In this document: one piece after another, positions 32,022 through 42,271 of the stretch | Layout of the letters: each line of letters opens with the position of its first letter | How positions within the stretch are numbered: position 1 is the stretch's first letter | Assembly (NCBI GenBank): GCA_946965045.2 | Contig: OX337239.1 | Coordinates: 930,001 to 994,000, forward strand | DNA: 64,000 bases | Origin: Epithemia pelagica | Lineage: Eukaryota > Bacillariophyta > Bacillariophyceae > Surirellales > Surirellaceae | Direction: 5' to 3' | Notes under the pieces: generated by a model | Database searches by the model: none | What the model was told of the DNA's origin: nothing | What the model saw: only the letters and a program-made list of their open reading frames with translations | Made by a program: the position numbers and the translations under genes

Positions 32022-33311
32022 TTACGGAATATAAAAGGTCGACATAAAATCCGGTCCATACGGCGATCCGTCTCCTTCCCATTGACAATGATCTGTCCAA
32101 TGCCATCCATCACCTCCTGAACAAGACTTGGCAAGTGGAGTAAGGCAACAATCATCTTGATCACATTCGTTCTCATCCCATGCATCCGCGTACGTGTAAT
32201 GATTGCATTTCGTTGTGTCCTTGTGCGCGTCCTCCTCGCAGATGGTTGATTTACACACCGCCAAAGCACGGGCCGTTGGCGACCGCCTTGGACGAGAATC
32301 TTTGTGTGACGGCGGAGCATCATAAAATCCTTGCTTTACCACGGCATGAAACTCATGAATCGGATGAGAAGGGTGTCCTTTTTGAAGTCTTCGACCAGGC
32401 GACACAGACCAAGAGCGTCGGCCATTGCTGTCCGTCACCTCCTTGCATTCGTATTGAAAGTCGGTACACATTGGATCCGACCCATCATCGCGTCCAAAAC
32501 AAACAGTGTCGTAAAAGGAACCGTAGCTGCTACCGCTCGCAGAAACACCCACTGTGACCACCGAAACCTTTTGCCCTTCTCCATTTTCTACCACAATCGT
32601 GGTCTTGGTGCCTTCCATGGTACGATTCATGAGACGGGCGGCATCGTGCATGTTAATGCATACCTGTGAATCTCCATTGGGCAATGTCACTCGAACCGCT
32701 CGAATCGAAGAGCCCGAGGAGCGGATCACAACCGCTGTATTCTTGCCCTTGACCACCATAACACCCGTGCTTTTATTCACAGTCGTGTCCTTGGCCAAGC
32801 GCGCGGCGGCAAAGGCGGTTCCTAAATTGGAGAGGGCCAAGATTATGACTGCTCCAAATAAGGCCAGTACCCAAAAGCGAAGCCGGCTATTGACGTCACG
32901 CAAAGACATGGTTTGTTCCACAATACTTGCAACCTGTTCATTCGTCAATTGACCTTTCCCGTCGACATCTAAATTACGCATGGTTTGCTCCGCCGGTGTC
33001 AAAAAGCCCTTCTTGCCCACGTCGTAATGCTCCGATGTAACTGACAATTGCTTGGGCGGCAGGGAACGCGATGCAAATGCGAGGGAACGCGATGCAGACA
33101 TGGTGGTGGAAGGCGGATTCGTACTGTATCTGAGGGCGACATTGGGAGAAGAAACTGAACTGCTTGGAGCCTGCTCTTTGGACAAGGAGGAAGAGGAAGA
33201 AGAGATCTTGGTCGGTGAGGATGGATCTTCTCGAGGGGCAAGCTCCGTGTCTTCAACACTGGAATCTTCGGGGATGGATTCAATGTGACTTGGGGCTCGT
33301 TGAGGATCCAT
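32022..33311 (-). CDS. EF-hand-like single-pass membrane protein, inverted copy 1
   Basis: 429 residues from the ATG at 33311. A Ser/Pro-rich N-terminus (about 95 residues) is followed by an EF-hand-like pair: EHYDVGKKGFLTPAE and NLDVDGKGQLTNEQ. The second loop has the Asp/Gly spacing of a calcium site, the first is weaker. A membrane helix (FWVLALFGAVIILALSNLG) follows near residues 145-165. The outer or lumenal part has a beta-rich section, then a Cys-rich tail (CKSTICEEDAH, DQDDCCLTP, CSGGDGWHWTDHCQ). Compared with the copy at 60203-61366, nearly everything after the first EF loop is the same, but the first ~95 residues are not. I do not know a named family. A calcium-linked surface or vesicle role is inference. 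Confidence 0.75.
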   Translation of the reverse strand: MDPQRAPSHIESIPEDSSVEDTELAPREDPSSPTKISSSSSSLSKEQAPSSSVSSPNVALRYSTNPPSTTMSASRSLAFASRSLPPKQLSVTSEHYDVGKKGFLTPAEQTMRNLDVDGKGQLTNEQVASIVEQTMSLRDVNSRLRFWVLALFGAVIILALSNLGTAFAAARLAKDTTVNKSTGVMVVKGKNTAVVIRSSGSSIRAVRVTLPNGDSQVCINMHDAARLMNRTMEGTKTTIVVENGEGQKVSVVTVGVSASGSSYGSFYDTVCFGRDDGSDPMCTDFQYECKEVTDSNGRRSWSVSPGRRLQKGHPSHPIHEFHAVVKQGFYDAPPSHKDSRPRRSPTARALAVCKSTICEEDAHKDTTKCNHYTYADAWDENECDQDDCCLTPLAKSCSGGDGWHWTDHCQWEGDGSPYGPDFMSTFYIP

Positions 33312-33897
33312 ATTATAATAATACAATTTTATGAGCGTTGTAGAGTCTCGTGTTACGTATTCGTTGGAGTCGATGAGTGTTCTTTCACAAGCAAAGCAAG
33401 AAAGGCCTCACCTCTAGGCTCTAGGTTACGGCTACGCCTGGCGCCATTACTCTCGGAATCATGGAGCGGGGGGACAGCCCGCTTGTGACAAGGGGCCACA
33501 TAGACGAACCGCTTTTCGGGCCCCACATCTACTAGCCCTCCCAACCACCAATTCACAGCGGACTCGAACCCTGGACACCCAATGTCGTGCTTTGGGGATG
33601 TGGAGGCATGTGTCTTTGCTCTTTGTGCCCGTGGCTTTTTGTTGTTGTTTTTTGTTGTTGTTTTTTGTTATTGTTTTTTGTTGTTGTTTTTTGTTGTTGT
33701 TTTTTGTTGTTGTTTTTTGTTGTTGTTTTTTGTTGTTGTTTTTTGTTGTTGTTTTTTGTTGTTGTTTTTTGTTGTTGTTTTTTGTTGTTGTTTTTTGTTG
33801 TTGTTTTTTGTTGTTGCCGCAACGTGCATTTCCCTGTGTTCTCTGTGTAGAAGTTTTTGGTTGTTTTTGGCGGGACAACGCTTACAACTCGACGGGC
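33312..33897. other. Region between the EF-hand gene and retroelement 1
   Basis: No gene seen apart from the minisatellite at 33641-33816. A TTCGAGT-containing motif near 33550 resembles a tRNA T-arm but does not fold into a tRNA by eye. Confidence 0.4.
33641..33816 (+). repeat. 13-bp minisatellite GTTGTTGTTTTTT, about 13.5 copies
   Basis: Tandem copies of a 13-bp unit with one variant (GTTATTG). Because 13 is not a multiple of 3, each reading frame steps through all three phases; minus-strand frames read K-T3-K-N3-K2-Q3 repeats, so long open frames here are not genes. Confidence 0.95.
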
Positions 33898-34143
33898 GTT
33901 GTCTGTACTGATGTGGAGTGACGTGGCCGATGCTGGCCAGACTCCTGCGACCGACATCAGAGGTGCGACCGCTCCGCCTCCTCGTCGCGAGGCGAGCATC
34001 CGATTTCGTTCCCCTCGGTTCTACGATTTGGATGACTCCTGATTCTGGATCGAAGGAGCGTGAGAAGAGCTCACTCTTCTCGGGTTCAGCATCTTTGCAT
34101 CGATACGAGACGAGTTCCAAGATCGCAAGGTCCTAGTTAGCTA
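33898..34143 (+). repeat. Retroelement 1 split direct repeat A1
   Basis: 246 bp, matching 41506-41751 except for two transition differences, both at CpG sites (C/T near 34009 and G/A near 34112). Confidence 0.95.
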
Positions 34144-34178
34144 TCATCAAGCATTTGTAACTTCCTTTGTTGTTTACC

Positions 34179-36503
34179 ATGACTTTCACTGATTTGCCTT
34201 CCTTTTTGAAGCATCCTCAGCAGGCTGCACCGACCGTCTCTGGTCGTTCGGGCTCTCGTTCCTCGACCCCGACTCCTGGCAACACGACCAACCCAAGCGC
34301 TTCCTCTCGTGATCCCGACCATGGTGAACTCTCCGACTCGGACATTCAAGGTTTGGCCTTTCCGACCTCCAAGAAACCTCCGTCCAAAGAAACATCCGTG
34401 CCTTTCAATGATGGTTCGAACGTCCCTTCTGCTGGTACGTCGAAGGATGATTCGACGAAACACTCGGACATCGACCCAAACGACGACGCATCCCGTCGTC
34501 CCGAAGATGTCCCTACCGATGACGATGTTGACGAGGTATTGGCGAAGACATCTGAAGACCCTTCTTCGTTGTTGCAACAGCCTCGTCGCCTTGAACTCTT
34601 CTTTGGTGCTGAGTTCCTGCCGACCTCCAAGACCGAGTTTGATTTTTTGCTTGATCGTGTGGCTCAAGTCGATATGGTTGATTGGTGTGACTCTTTTTCC
34701 GCCCCTTTCCATGTCTCCTTAGCTTGCGACTCATCCATGTGGCAGCGCCTCTGCGATTCCTTCGACCGTCTCTCGACTCCCGAAGATTTGAACATTTGGT
34801 TGTCCTCCAAGATCAAGTCCAACTCACTTGCCTTCTTGAGTGCCAACCGTGCCAACCGTCCTTTGTTGTTTCATACGCTGTGCTCCCCAGAAGATTGTGG
34901 TACCTTTACCAACCCCAAGTTGACCTTTTATGCTCTTGATCGGATCCCTTTTGAATCTCCTCCCTTTGAGATTCTCCTCGACGACATGTCTGAGATGATC
35001 CGATCCTTGATGCACCGTAATGTTCCCACCTTTTCAGAGATCATTGCACACTGTGTTGTTGACTCTGAACTCCCCAGCGATGGAGATCTTCCTCGTCAAT
35101 TCTTCGACCCCGAAAAATTGAAGACTCTCCTCCCAGCCTCCCCATCCAAGTACGACCAAGACCATTCCTTCTCTTGTTCTGGTCTTTGTATCCTTCCCCC
35201 AGCTCTAGCCGGATTCATCCTTCAGAACTGTTGCGATCCCTCCGATGAACAAGAATTGACGTGTGGATTGATGGCGAGTTTCCTTTATAAGACCGCTCTT
35301 TACCATTGGTGGTCTTTTCGTGATTCTCTCTCATCCTCCGAAAAGAAGAATGGTCCCCCCCTGGACCATCCTCTTCTCAAGGTCCAAGGTTCGATGTTCC
35401 GTTTTCTTTGGCTGATTGAACACAAGAGTTCTTCCGTCCCTGTGACTCATCCCTCCGTTCCCAAAGATCTCGCAGCTGCATCCTACTGCCTCCAGCATTG
35501 TCTTGATCTCATCGTCCCACCACCTCTTTCGGAATCACCCACTCCGAAGCGTTCCAACACAAGCACCAAGACTTCTTCCTCTTCAGCGGCTCCCACAGCC
35601 CCATTGAAGAAACCGTCGGCCAAACCCCCTCCGATTCCCCAAACTCAGAGTACTCTTCCCCCTTCGACTCCGGTTGATTGTCACGCTAATCCATCTGGAG
35701 TCCGAATGATGGATGACGACGGGAACGTTCATTTCGTCTCCCCAGAGATGTTCCTACTCTCCAAGTGCATAAAAGAAGTTTCCTCCAAGAAAGCCTCCAA
35801 CGATGACGATATCACTTCTCCAGAGTCGAAGAGCATGTTTCGTGACATGCCTCTTCACGCCCAGAAACACCTTCGATTGAGTATAGTCAATCGTTCCTCC
35901 AAGAGTCTCCCTGACGAACTCTCCGACATTGTGAAGCTAGTGTGGAAGTCGAAGAACTCTTCGACCTTTTTCGAGTCCTTCGTATCGGAAGTTTTTGACC
36001 CTTCAGACAATGCTTGCACCATCCTTTTAGGACAATGTGCTGTGATCCAGCGCTTGGGTCTGCGATGGAGAAGTGAAGCCTCCCCAGGTGGCTTTAGCCC
36101 TTTCAGTTTTGATCCGTATGCCATCCCAGGCATAGACTCTAGCCACACTTTGGACAAGAATATTCGCCAACAAATCCATGACGCCTCGCTATGTCATCTT
36201 AATGACATGAAGCAATCCAAGGATATGCAGTTGTTGTATACGAATCACAGCTTGTTTTTCCCTCGCACTGAGGATGAGTTCGAAAAACAGCTCCGCTCCT
36301 TTTGGTCTTGTGCCAAAGGGCTTTGTGGTTCATCGTCGTTTATCGCCTCTCAAATTCTCAAAGTTCTAAACTTCTTTCATCTACATCGGTACCTCATCAT
36401 CGCAAAAATGCAGAGTTCCGCCAATGAGTTTTTCTTCGGCCAAATTCTCTTCGCTCTCGACAAAGCAGTCCAAGAATTTGTCTCGTCGTTAAGCAAAGCC
36501 TAG
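34179..36503 (+). CDS. Retroelement 1 gag-like protein, part 1
   Basis: 774 residues from the ATG at 34179. Pro/Ser/Asp-rich N-terminus, then a long alpha-helical, Phe/Ser/Leu-rich region with no enzyme motifs, a Pro/Ser/Thr-rich hinge near residues 445-490 and a further helical region. Position and composition suit a Gag. The TAG at 36501-36503 is followed directly, in the same frame, by more protein-like sequence carrying the zinc finger, so Gag probably continues (or once continued) to 36989. The stop context is TAG-CAG. Confidence 0.7.
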   Translation: MTFTDLPSFLKHPQQAAPTVSGRSGSRSSTPTPGNTTNPSASSRDPDHGELSDSDIQGLAFPTSKKPPSKETSVPFNDGSNVPSAGTSKDDSTKHSDIDPNDDASRRPEDVPTDDDVDEVLAKTSEDPSSLLQQPRRLELFFGAEFLPTSKTEFDFLLDRVAQVDMVDWCDSFSAPFHVSLACDSSMWQRLCDSFDRLSTPEDLNIWLSSKIKSNSLAFLSANRANRPLLFHTLCSPEDCGTFTNPKLTFYALDRIPFESPPFEILLDDMSEMIRSLMHRNVPTFSEIIAHCVVDSELPSDGDLPRQFFDPEKLKTLLPASPSKYDQDHSFSCSGLCILPPALAGFILQNCCDPSDEQELTCGLMASFLYKTALYHWWSFRDSLSSSEKKNGPPLDHPLLKVQGSMFRFLWLIEHKSSSVPVTHPSVPKDLAAASYCLQHCLDLIVPPPLSESPTPKRSNTSTKTSSSSAAPTAPLKKPSAKPPPIPQTQSTLPPSTPVDCHANPSGVRMMDDDGNVHFVSPEMFLLSKCIKEVSSKKASNDDDITSPESKSMFRDMPLHAQKHLRLSIVNRSSKSLPDELSDIVKLVWKSKNSSTFFESFVSEVFDPSDNACTILLGQCAVIQRLGLRWRSEASPGGFSPFSFDPYAIPGIDSSHTLDKNIRQQIHDASLCHLNDMKQSKDMQLLYTNHSLFFPRTEDEFEKQLRSFWSCAKGLCGSSSFIASQILKVLNFFHLHRYLIIAKMQSSANEFFFGQILFALDKAVQEFVSSLSKA

Positions 36504-36989
36504 CAGATTGCGGATATTGGATTCGATGACATGGAGAAAAGGATCAACTGGCTCCTCTTTTCAGTCAAGACCGGTTCCCCCCTCGGCGGTCTTCCTGCTG
36601 CCCTCCAAGCCAAGTTCCAAGCCCAGCAATCCAAATTGAACCCGAAGAAACGTTCGAATCCCTCGGAAGAATCCTCAGCCAACCCCAAGAAGCAAAATCA
36701 ATCAAGTTCTTCCAACTCTTCCTCAAAATCCGTCGCCACCTTCGAACCACCCTCGAATTGGAAGATTCCTTGCAACAAGGCGTATGCAAAGATCTTTACT
36801 CCTGCGGTGATCTCCAAGATTCCGACGATTGATAAGGACGGTGAACCTCTCCCATTTTGCAACGTCCTCTTCTCCAAGGGTTGGTGCCGCAAAGGAAAGA
36901 AGTGTGGATATTGCCATGACGAACCAGCGAAACATGGCAAGAAGGAAGCCATGGACGAATACTTCCGCACAGCGTATGAGAACGCTTGA
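36504..36989 (+). CDS. Retroelement 1 gag-like protein, part 2, with CCCH zinc finger
   Basis: The same frame as the previous part after an in-frame TAG. A Ser/Asn/Lys-rich basic linker is followed by a CCCH-type finger (CNVLFSKGWCRKGKKCGYCH), a probable nucleic-acid-binding end of Gag. It ends at TGA 36987-36989, after which the same frame stays open into the reverse transcriptase. Confidence 0.65.
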   Translation, partial: QIADIGFDDMEKRINWLLFSVKTGSPLGGLPAALQAKFQAQQSKLNPKKRSNPSEESSANPKKQNQSSSSNSSSKSVATFEPPSNWKIPCNKAYAKIFTPAVISKIPTIDKDGEPLPFCNVLFSKGWCRKGKKCGYCHDEPAKHGKKEAMDEYFRTAYENA

Positions 36990-39488
36990 CGCCAGGAAGG
37001 GCTGATTGTCAATTCAGATAAAATAATTGTTGAGTCTTCTTCTTACTTGAAGCCTCAATCCTCACAGGACAAGGACGTCGTCAACCCGACCTTTCTTCCA
37101 CCACTTGCACCTCCATCTTCCTCCATCATGCCATCCATCCCCACGACTTCAAATCCATTTTTCACCACACAACCTCTCAGACAAGTCAATCAAGATCCAG
37201 GATCGCGCACCACACAACCTCTCAGACAAGTCAATCAAGATCCAGGATCGCGCACGTTGACAATTCATCGTGCGACTCTCCCATCTTCCCCAACGGACGA
37301 TACTTTTCAAGACACCCCTGGGCACGACTCGCAACGAGCGTCCCAACCGACTTCCATTTCTCAAATTTCCACTTCGACTTCCCATTCCCCCAAGCCACCA
37401 GGCGAGAACAGTTTCTCTCCACGACCCCCAAGTCCCCCAATTCTAACCTCTCAATTTCAGCCTCATCTTCCAGGAAGTGAGACCGCTATTACAGGATCCG
37501 ATTTCTCGGGGAAACCTCTTGCTCGAAACGTCCAACGTCTCGAACAAGCTAGACTGGCAGATTCTGCCCTACTAGGTGAGTTCAATATCAAGCAATTTCA
37601 AGCACCGTCCTATCCCTATTCCAAGCTTTATCTACCCAACGAAGTCTCCAAGATCTTCCCATCTCGGCTGTCCCCTCCTCCACTCCGTCCGAAGACCCAT
37701 CCCCTCGACCTTTCAGTGATCCTTCGCATTTTCGATCGTGTCGAGCCTACTCCCGAAGACTCCCCATTCCGGCACAGCATCGACTCCGAGTGTGCCGTGG
37801 AAAATGCCGAGTATAATTCCAGGTTGATTGCCAAGTTCGACATGGACATGCAGAAGTTGCTAGACCACTATCCCAACTCTGTTATCACCCCAGGATCCGA
37901 GTTCCGTCCAGCGACCGCTCTTGAATCACTCCTCGCAGGTCACCCATATTGGCCTCGCTTTCGATCCATCATCACTCGCGGCGTCGAATATCCTTTAACA
38001 GCAGAAGAATTCGATCCAGCCCGCAGAGCAGAGAATGATGCAATACTTTTGTATGGCAATCATGCATCTGGGAAAAAGAACCCTCAGGCTATCGGCAAAG
38101 TGATACATAAGGACGCCCATCATGGCTTTTCCCTGCCAATCACATTTGATTGTGCCCGCAATATCCGCCACAGCCGGATCAGCCCGATGGGAGTTGCACA
38201 CCAACTCGGCATCAACGCCCAAGGCGAACTCGTCCCAAAGGACCGACTCACCCACAACCAGTCGTTTTCCCTCGGGTTTTGCCCATCCACAAATGAACTT
38301 ATCGACCAAACACAGCTCATCGACTTAGTGATGGGTCATTGCCTTGACCGCATCTTTCACCAGATTGTCGCGTTACGCTGAGAGTTCCCCAACGAGCGGA
38401 TTGTGATCAGCAAATTTGACTGCTGGGCATCTGCCTATCGGAGAATCCATGGCAACGGCAACGTAGCAGCTCGCAACATTACCATGGACCCATCAGAAGA
38501 ATTCGCACACTTGAACCTCCGTCTCACCTTCGGCGCGTCCGCGAACCCGGCCGAATTTTCGGTCGTTTCAGAGATCGGGACCGACCTGTGCAACGACCTA
38601 GCCGACTTCCCCAACTGGACCCCAGACATCTGCCAATCTCCCTTGCAATGTGGCGTTGGACCCCCACGATTCATGGACATCGACGATCCACCGGCACCAG
38701 CACAAGAACTTGCCGTGTCGGTTCCCACTCGTCCTCACGGGTTTCACGACTCATATCTGGACGATATGATTCAGCTCTTCGTTGCAACCCCCGAGAATCT
38801 CCTGCGATGTCCATCGATCGTCCCGTTGATTGTTCATTTGATGACGAGACCACTCGCCCCTGACGAACCACTCCCTCGAAAACCCATGCTCGAGTCCGAC
38901 AAGTTGGAAGCCGAAGGTTCCCCCGCAGAATGCCAACGAGTTCTGGGTTGGATTATTGATACTCGTCGACTCCTCCTCCAACTCCCGACGGACAAAAAGA
39001 TTGCGTGGACAAAAGAAGTTAATCAACTGCTGAAGACACGTCGCACGAGGACATTTCAAGCACTCCGCAGTTTGATTGGGAAACTCGTCCACTCCACCAA
39101 GGGCATCCCATTGGCAAACTTCTGGATAGCTCGGATCCGAGAATATCAAACATTCATCGAACGATCTTTCAAACAGAAACAGCAACAAAAACTCCAACAG
39201 AGCTCCCAGCCAGTCGACAACCAAGACGACAACCAAACCACCCCTCCCACTCCCACAGCGAGACCCCGACCTTCCAATCGCGACATTCCGCCACCGTACT
39301 ATCGTTACACCATCCCTGAATCGATCGTCATCGACTTAGCAATGTGGCCATACCTTTTGGCCCATGCCAATGAAGGAATATCACTGAACCGACTGGTCTG
39401 CCGTGTACCGACACACCTTTTTCACGCCGACGCTTGCCCGGAGGGCCTTGGCGGATACTTAGTCCGCTCCGGTCGGGCTTGGCGCTAG
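36990..39488 (+). CDS. Retroelement 1 reverse transcriptase, one internal stop
   Basis: An open frame continuing that of gag. The N-terminal 150 or so codons are Pro/Ser/Thr-rich and include a 48-bp tandem duplication (around 37164-37256). The RT fingers region is near 38150-38330 (SPMGVAHQLGINAQGELVPKDRLTH). An in-frame TGA at 38379-38381 separates it from the palm. The YLDD catalytic box is near 38751-38765. A thumb-like region and the first RNase H strand (HADACPEGLGGY, near 39425-39460) follow. It stops at TAG 39486-39488 inside RNase H, with the next codon CAA. There is no frameshift. Confidence 0.75.
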
Positions 39489-39950
39489 CAACTGGATACC
39501 AAGAGACTCGACGAGATGAAAAAAATTGCAGATTGTGATCCTCATCGGTCGAACAATCTTTTTGAATTCATTGCAATCGTTGTCTCCATCTGGGTCGACT
39601 GCTGGCACAACGAAATCTTGGATGACGATGTCGTTCTTGCGCTTTCGGACAACTCATCGGCAGTGGGATGGCTCCACAAGTCCTCTTTTGGCTCGGACAA
39701 GCCACTCCATGTTCAAGTCTCCGAAAAGCTGACACGTCTCTGTCTTACACACAAGTTCGCCCTGCAATCAGAGCATATTCCAGGGAAACAAAACGACGTA
39801 TCAGATTTACTTTCTCGTGCCTGGCACCTCACAGACAATGCACTCACCCTTTTCATTCACGACAACTTCTCTCCCCAGATTCCAAGGAATTTTCACATCA
39901 GACGACTTCCCAGCGAAATTTCATGTTGGATCCCCTCCATCGTGCCAGTG
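39489..39950 (+). CDS. Retroelement 1 RNase H, C-terminal part
   Basis: The same frame as the RT after TAG 39486. Motifs ALSDNSSAVGW and EHIPGKQNDVSDLLSR are the later RNase H strands and the usual end of YR-element RNase H. The frame stays open to 40340, but past about 39950 it overlaps the recombinase in another frame and loses sense. Confidence 0.7.
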
Positions 39951-41296
39951 TGTCCCGCATCTTCTACGGCAAGACTGAAGGGTCGCACCAAAAGCGCGAC
40001 CAATGCTGGCAACGATGGACAGACCACCTCGCACAGATTGGATTCGACCGTGACCCCTTCCTCGACTCCCTCCCAGCTACCAACCACAAGGTCGCCATCG
40101 CCTGCTCCTTCCTCCAACGCCTCCGCGATGCCGAGTTCACGAAGAATCGCGACCGCTCGAACCCTCTTCGAGCAAGCACTCTTGCGCAAGCCCTTGGAGA
40201 CTTGGCATCGTGCTTCAGGCATCACAACCGGCCAAGCCCCTGCCACAGTCAAGACGGGAGCCGCCTACACCCACTCGTCGCCTACCTCAAGCGTGCGTGG
40301 GAAAATCTCAATCCCCCAGAAAAAAGGGAAAAAGCAATAACAATTAAACATCTAAGATTTATGTGGGAGACCTGCTGCCGTCCCAAAAACAAACATGATC
40401 CTACTACGATCATCAAGCTCGAATTCGACTTCATCTCATTCGAAGCTTGCACCGCCGATCTCACTTGCTGCGCCTACTTTTTCGGTTGTCGCAGCTGTGA
40501 GTACGTGACGGTCCCCTCCCGGGGAAAGACCAAACTTCTCACCATCGGAGATATCGTTTTCACCACCAAGAACAAGCACAAAACGATACCAGCAAACCAC
40601 CCACAGTTCAAAACTCTTGCGCGCTTTGTGTCCATTACCTTCGTGGACCAGAAGAATAATCACAAAGCCGAGACACGCACACAAAGTCGCACCAACGATC
40701 CCCTCTTTGACCCAGTGCTTCTTTGGGGACGCGTCATCAGACGCATCCTTCACTATCGGCCCGACGCTTCACCATCCACACCGGTGAATTGTTGGTTCGA
40801 TCCTTCCAAGCCCAAGAAATCCCCACGTTACATCCGCCAAGAAGACGTTCGAAACCCTCTTCGCTCAACCTGCATTCGTGGCGGCGGCCAAGCATCCTTC
40901 GGTTACCATCCGATGGACATCGGCACCCACTCCATTCGGTCGGGGGCCGCCATGGCCCTTTTCTTGGCCGACTGTTCGGTCACCAAGATTATGATCTTGG
41001 GACGGTGGAGTTCGTCAGCCTTCATGAAGTACATCCGCCCGCAAGTCCTCGAATGGACCACGGGCATGGCACAGCTGATGTTGACGACCCAAGATTTCCG
41101 TCACGTCGACAACACCACATCACAATCTCGCTCCGAATCCCTGGAGAAATTACGCAACCGACTTGACAACTTGATCGAACCAGCATACCAAACAAACACT
41201 GAGACAGCAATGGAATCGCCAGAAGAAAACCTCTTCAACCACAATGGCCCAGGACCCCTGCATCAATTCCCCATCATCTCATACTTGGACTTCTAG
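39923..41296 (+). CDS. Retroelement 1 tyrosine recombinase
   Basis: About 457 residues from the ATG at 39923, overlapping the end of RNase H in another frame. The catalytic set of tyrosine recombinases is complete by eye: R (codon near 40490, in FGCRSCEY), H-x-x-R (THSIRSGAA, H near 40928 and R near 40937), W (near 41006, in GRWSS) and the nucleophile Y (near 41030, in MKYIRP). This frame has no stop, unlike the gag-RT frame. It would integrate circular cDNA without target-site duplication, as known for DIRS-group elements. Confidence 0.85.
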   Translation: MLDPLHRASVSRIFYGKTEGSHQKRDQCWQRWTDHLAQIGFDRDPFLDSLPATNHKVAIACSFLQRLRDAEFTKNRDRSNPLRASTLAQALGDLASCFRHHNRPSPCHSQDGSRLHPLVAYLKRAWENLNPPEKREKAITIKHLRFMWETCCRPKNKHDPTTIIKLEFDFISFEACTADLTCCAYFFGCRSCEYVTVPSRGKTKLLTIGDIVFTTKNKHKTIPANHPQFKTLARFVSITFVDQKNNHKAETRTQSRTNDPLFDPVLLWGRVIRRILHYRPDASPSTPVNCWFDPSKPKKSPRYIRQEDVRNPLRSTCIRGGGQASFGYHPMDIGTHSIRSGAAMALFLADCSVTKIMILGRWSSSAFMKYIRPQVLEWTTGMAQLMLTTQDFRHVDNTTSQSRSESLEKLRNRLDNLIEPAYQTNTETAMESPEENLFNHNGPGPLHQFPIISYLDF

Positions 41297-41344
41297 ATAA
41301 GACCAACCACGATCCACTGGACAACTGACCAGGGACAATGGTGT

Positions 41345-41506
41345 AGAGCCACTTTCGGTTCTGAGGCCTTCGGCAAAACTTTGTGTCTGATTGTAGTTTT
41401 AGTATCTTTAGCAAAACTCAACGGACAAAGTTTTTGGATGACATGCGATCTCTCGGACAGACTCGAAACGACACGTGCTTCAGGATGTGTTCGTAGTGTC
41501 TCTTCG
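41345..41506 (+). repeat. Retroelement 1 split direct repeat B1
   Basis: Matches 41778-41929 apart from a ten-base segment (CGTGCTTCAG) present only here. Its last base coincides with the first base of A2. Confidence 0.9.
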
Positions 41507-41751
41507 TTGTCTGTACTGATGTGGAGTGACGTGGCCGATGCTGGCCAGACTCCTGCGACCGACATCAGAGGTGCGACCGCTCCGCCTCCTCGTCGCGAGG
41601 CGAGCATCCGATTTTGTTCCCCTCGGTTCTACGATTTGGATGACTCCTGATTCTGGATCGAAGGAGCGTGAGAAGAGCTCACTCTTCTCGGGTTCAGCAT
41701 CTTTGCATCGATACGAGACAAGTTCCAAGATCGCAAGGTCCTAGTTAGCTA
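41506..41751 (+). repeat. Retroelement 1 split direct repeat A2
   Basis: 246 bp, the second copy of A1. Ends in CTAGTTAGCTA like A1. Confidence 0.95.
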
Positions 41752-41777
41752 ATTCAAAAATCTCCCCTTCCCCGCCC

Positions 41778-41929
41778 AGAGCCACTTTCGGTTCTGAGGC
41801 CTTCGGCAAAACTTTGTGTCTGATTGTAGTTTTAGTATCTTTAGCAAAACTCAACGGACAAAGTTTTTGGATGACATGCGATCTCTCGGACAGACTCGAA
41901 ACGACAGATGTGTTCGTAGTGTCTCTTCG
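41778..41929 (+). repeat. Retroelement 1 split direct repeat B2 and right end
   Basis: The second copy of B1. The TCTTCGT at its end equals the B1/A2 junction, as expected if A and B meet in a circular intermediate. Confidence 0.9.
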
Positions 41930-42052
41930 TACATGAACGCCAATAAATGCTAATTTTGATTTTTGCCTCGAATTTTTTTTACCACCCCGATGCGCCTAAA
42001 GGGCAAAGGTTGTGCCAGATTTCGAGTTTTTGGGCAAGCGGAGCGCCCAACC

Positions 42053-42271
42053 CCGCATCGTACCGCCCCCGGTCAAGAAGGGACCGACGGACGAACGAGG
42101 AAGGGTCATCGCTCCCAAGAGTTCCAAATGCATGTGAGACGCTGGTTGGGCCAGTCATTTCTATGACTGGACCAACCAAAGATTTGACGATTCATAAATC
42201 GTCGGAAAGAAGGGTTGAACGGGTCATCAAGGATCTGATCACCCATTGGTTCCGTAATTCTCTTCTTTCGC
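42053..42271 (+). repeat. Retroelement 2 split direct repeat A1
   Basis: 219 bp, matching 58633-58853, which has a 2-bp insertion (GGGTCACATC against GGGTCATC) and at least one substitution. Confidence 0.9.

Larger units (their letters stand above)
33898..41929 (+). mobile_element. Retroelement 1: tyrosine-recombinase (PAT/Ngaro-like DIRS) retrotransposon
   Basis: Layout A1 (33898-34143), gag-like frames, reverse transcriptase, RNase H, tyrosine recombinase, B1 (41345-41506), A2 (41506-41751), B2 (41778-41929). Split direct repeats of this order are known from PAT and Ngaro elements, which integrate with a tyrosine recombinase through a circular intermediate instead of a DDE integrase. A1 and A2 differ at two of 246 positions, so the copy looks young. 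B1 has ten bases that B2 lacks. The coding region from gag to RNase H is in one frame with four in-frame stops. Confidence 0.85.

Noticed and set aside
33535-33600. Possible tRNA remnant on the minus strand (GGGTTCGAGTCC)
   Set aside because: The stem fails after two pairs and the rest of the cloverleaf is missing.
33459-34120. Long minus-strand frames rich in K, N, Q and T, and plus-strand frames rich in F, V and C
   Set aside because: They are produced by the 13-bp minisatellite, which keeps all frames open; there is no protein-like sequence outside the repeat.
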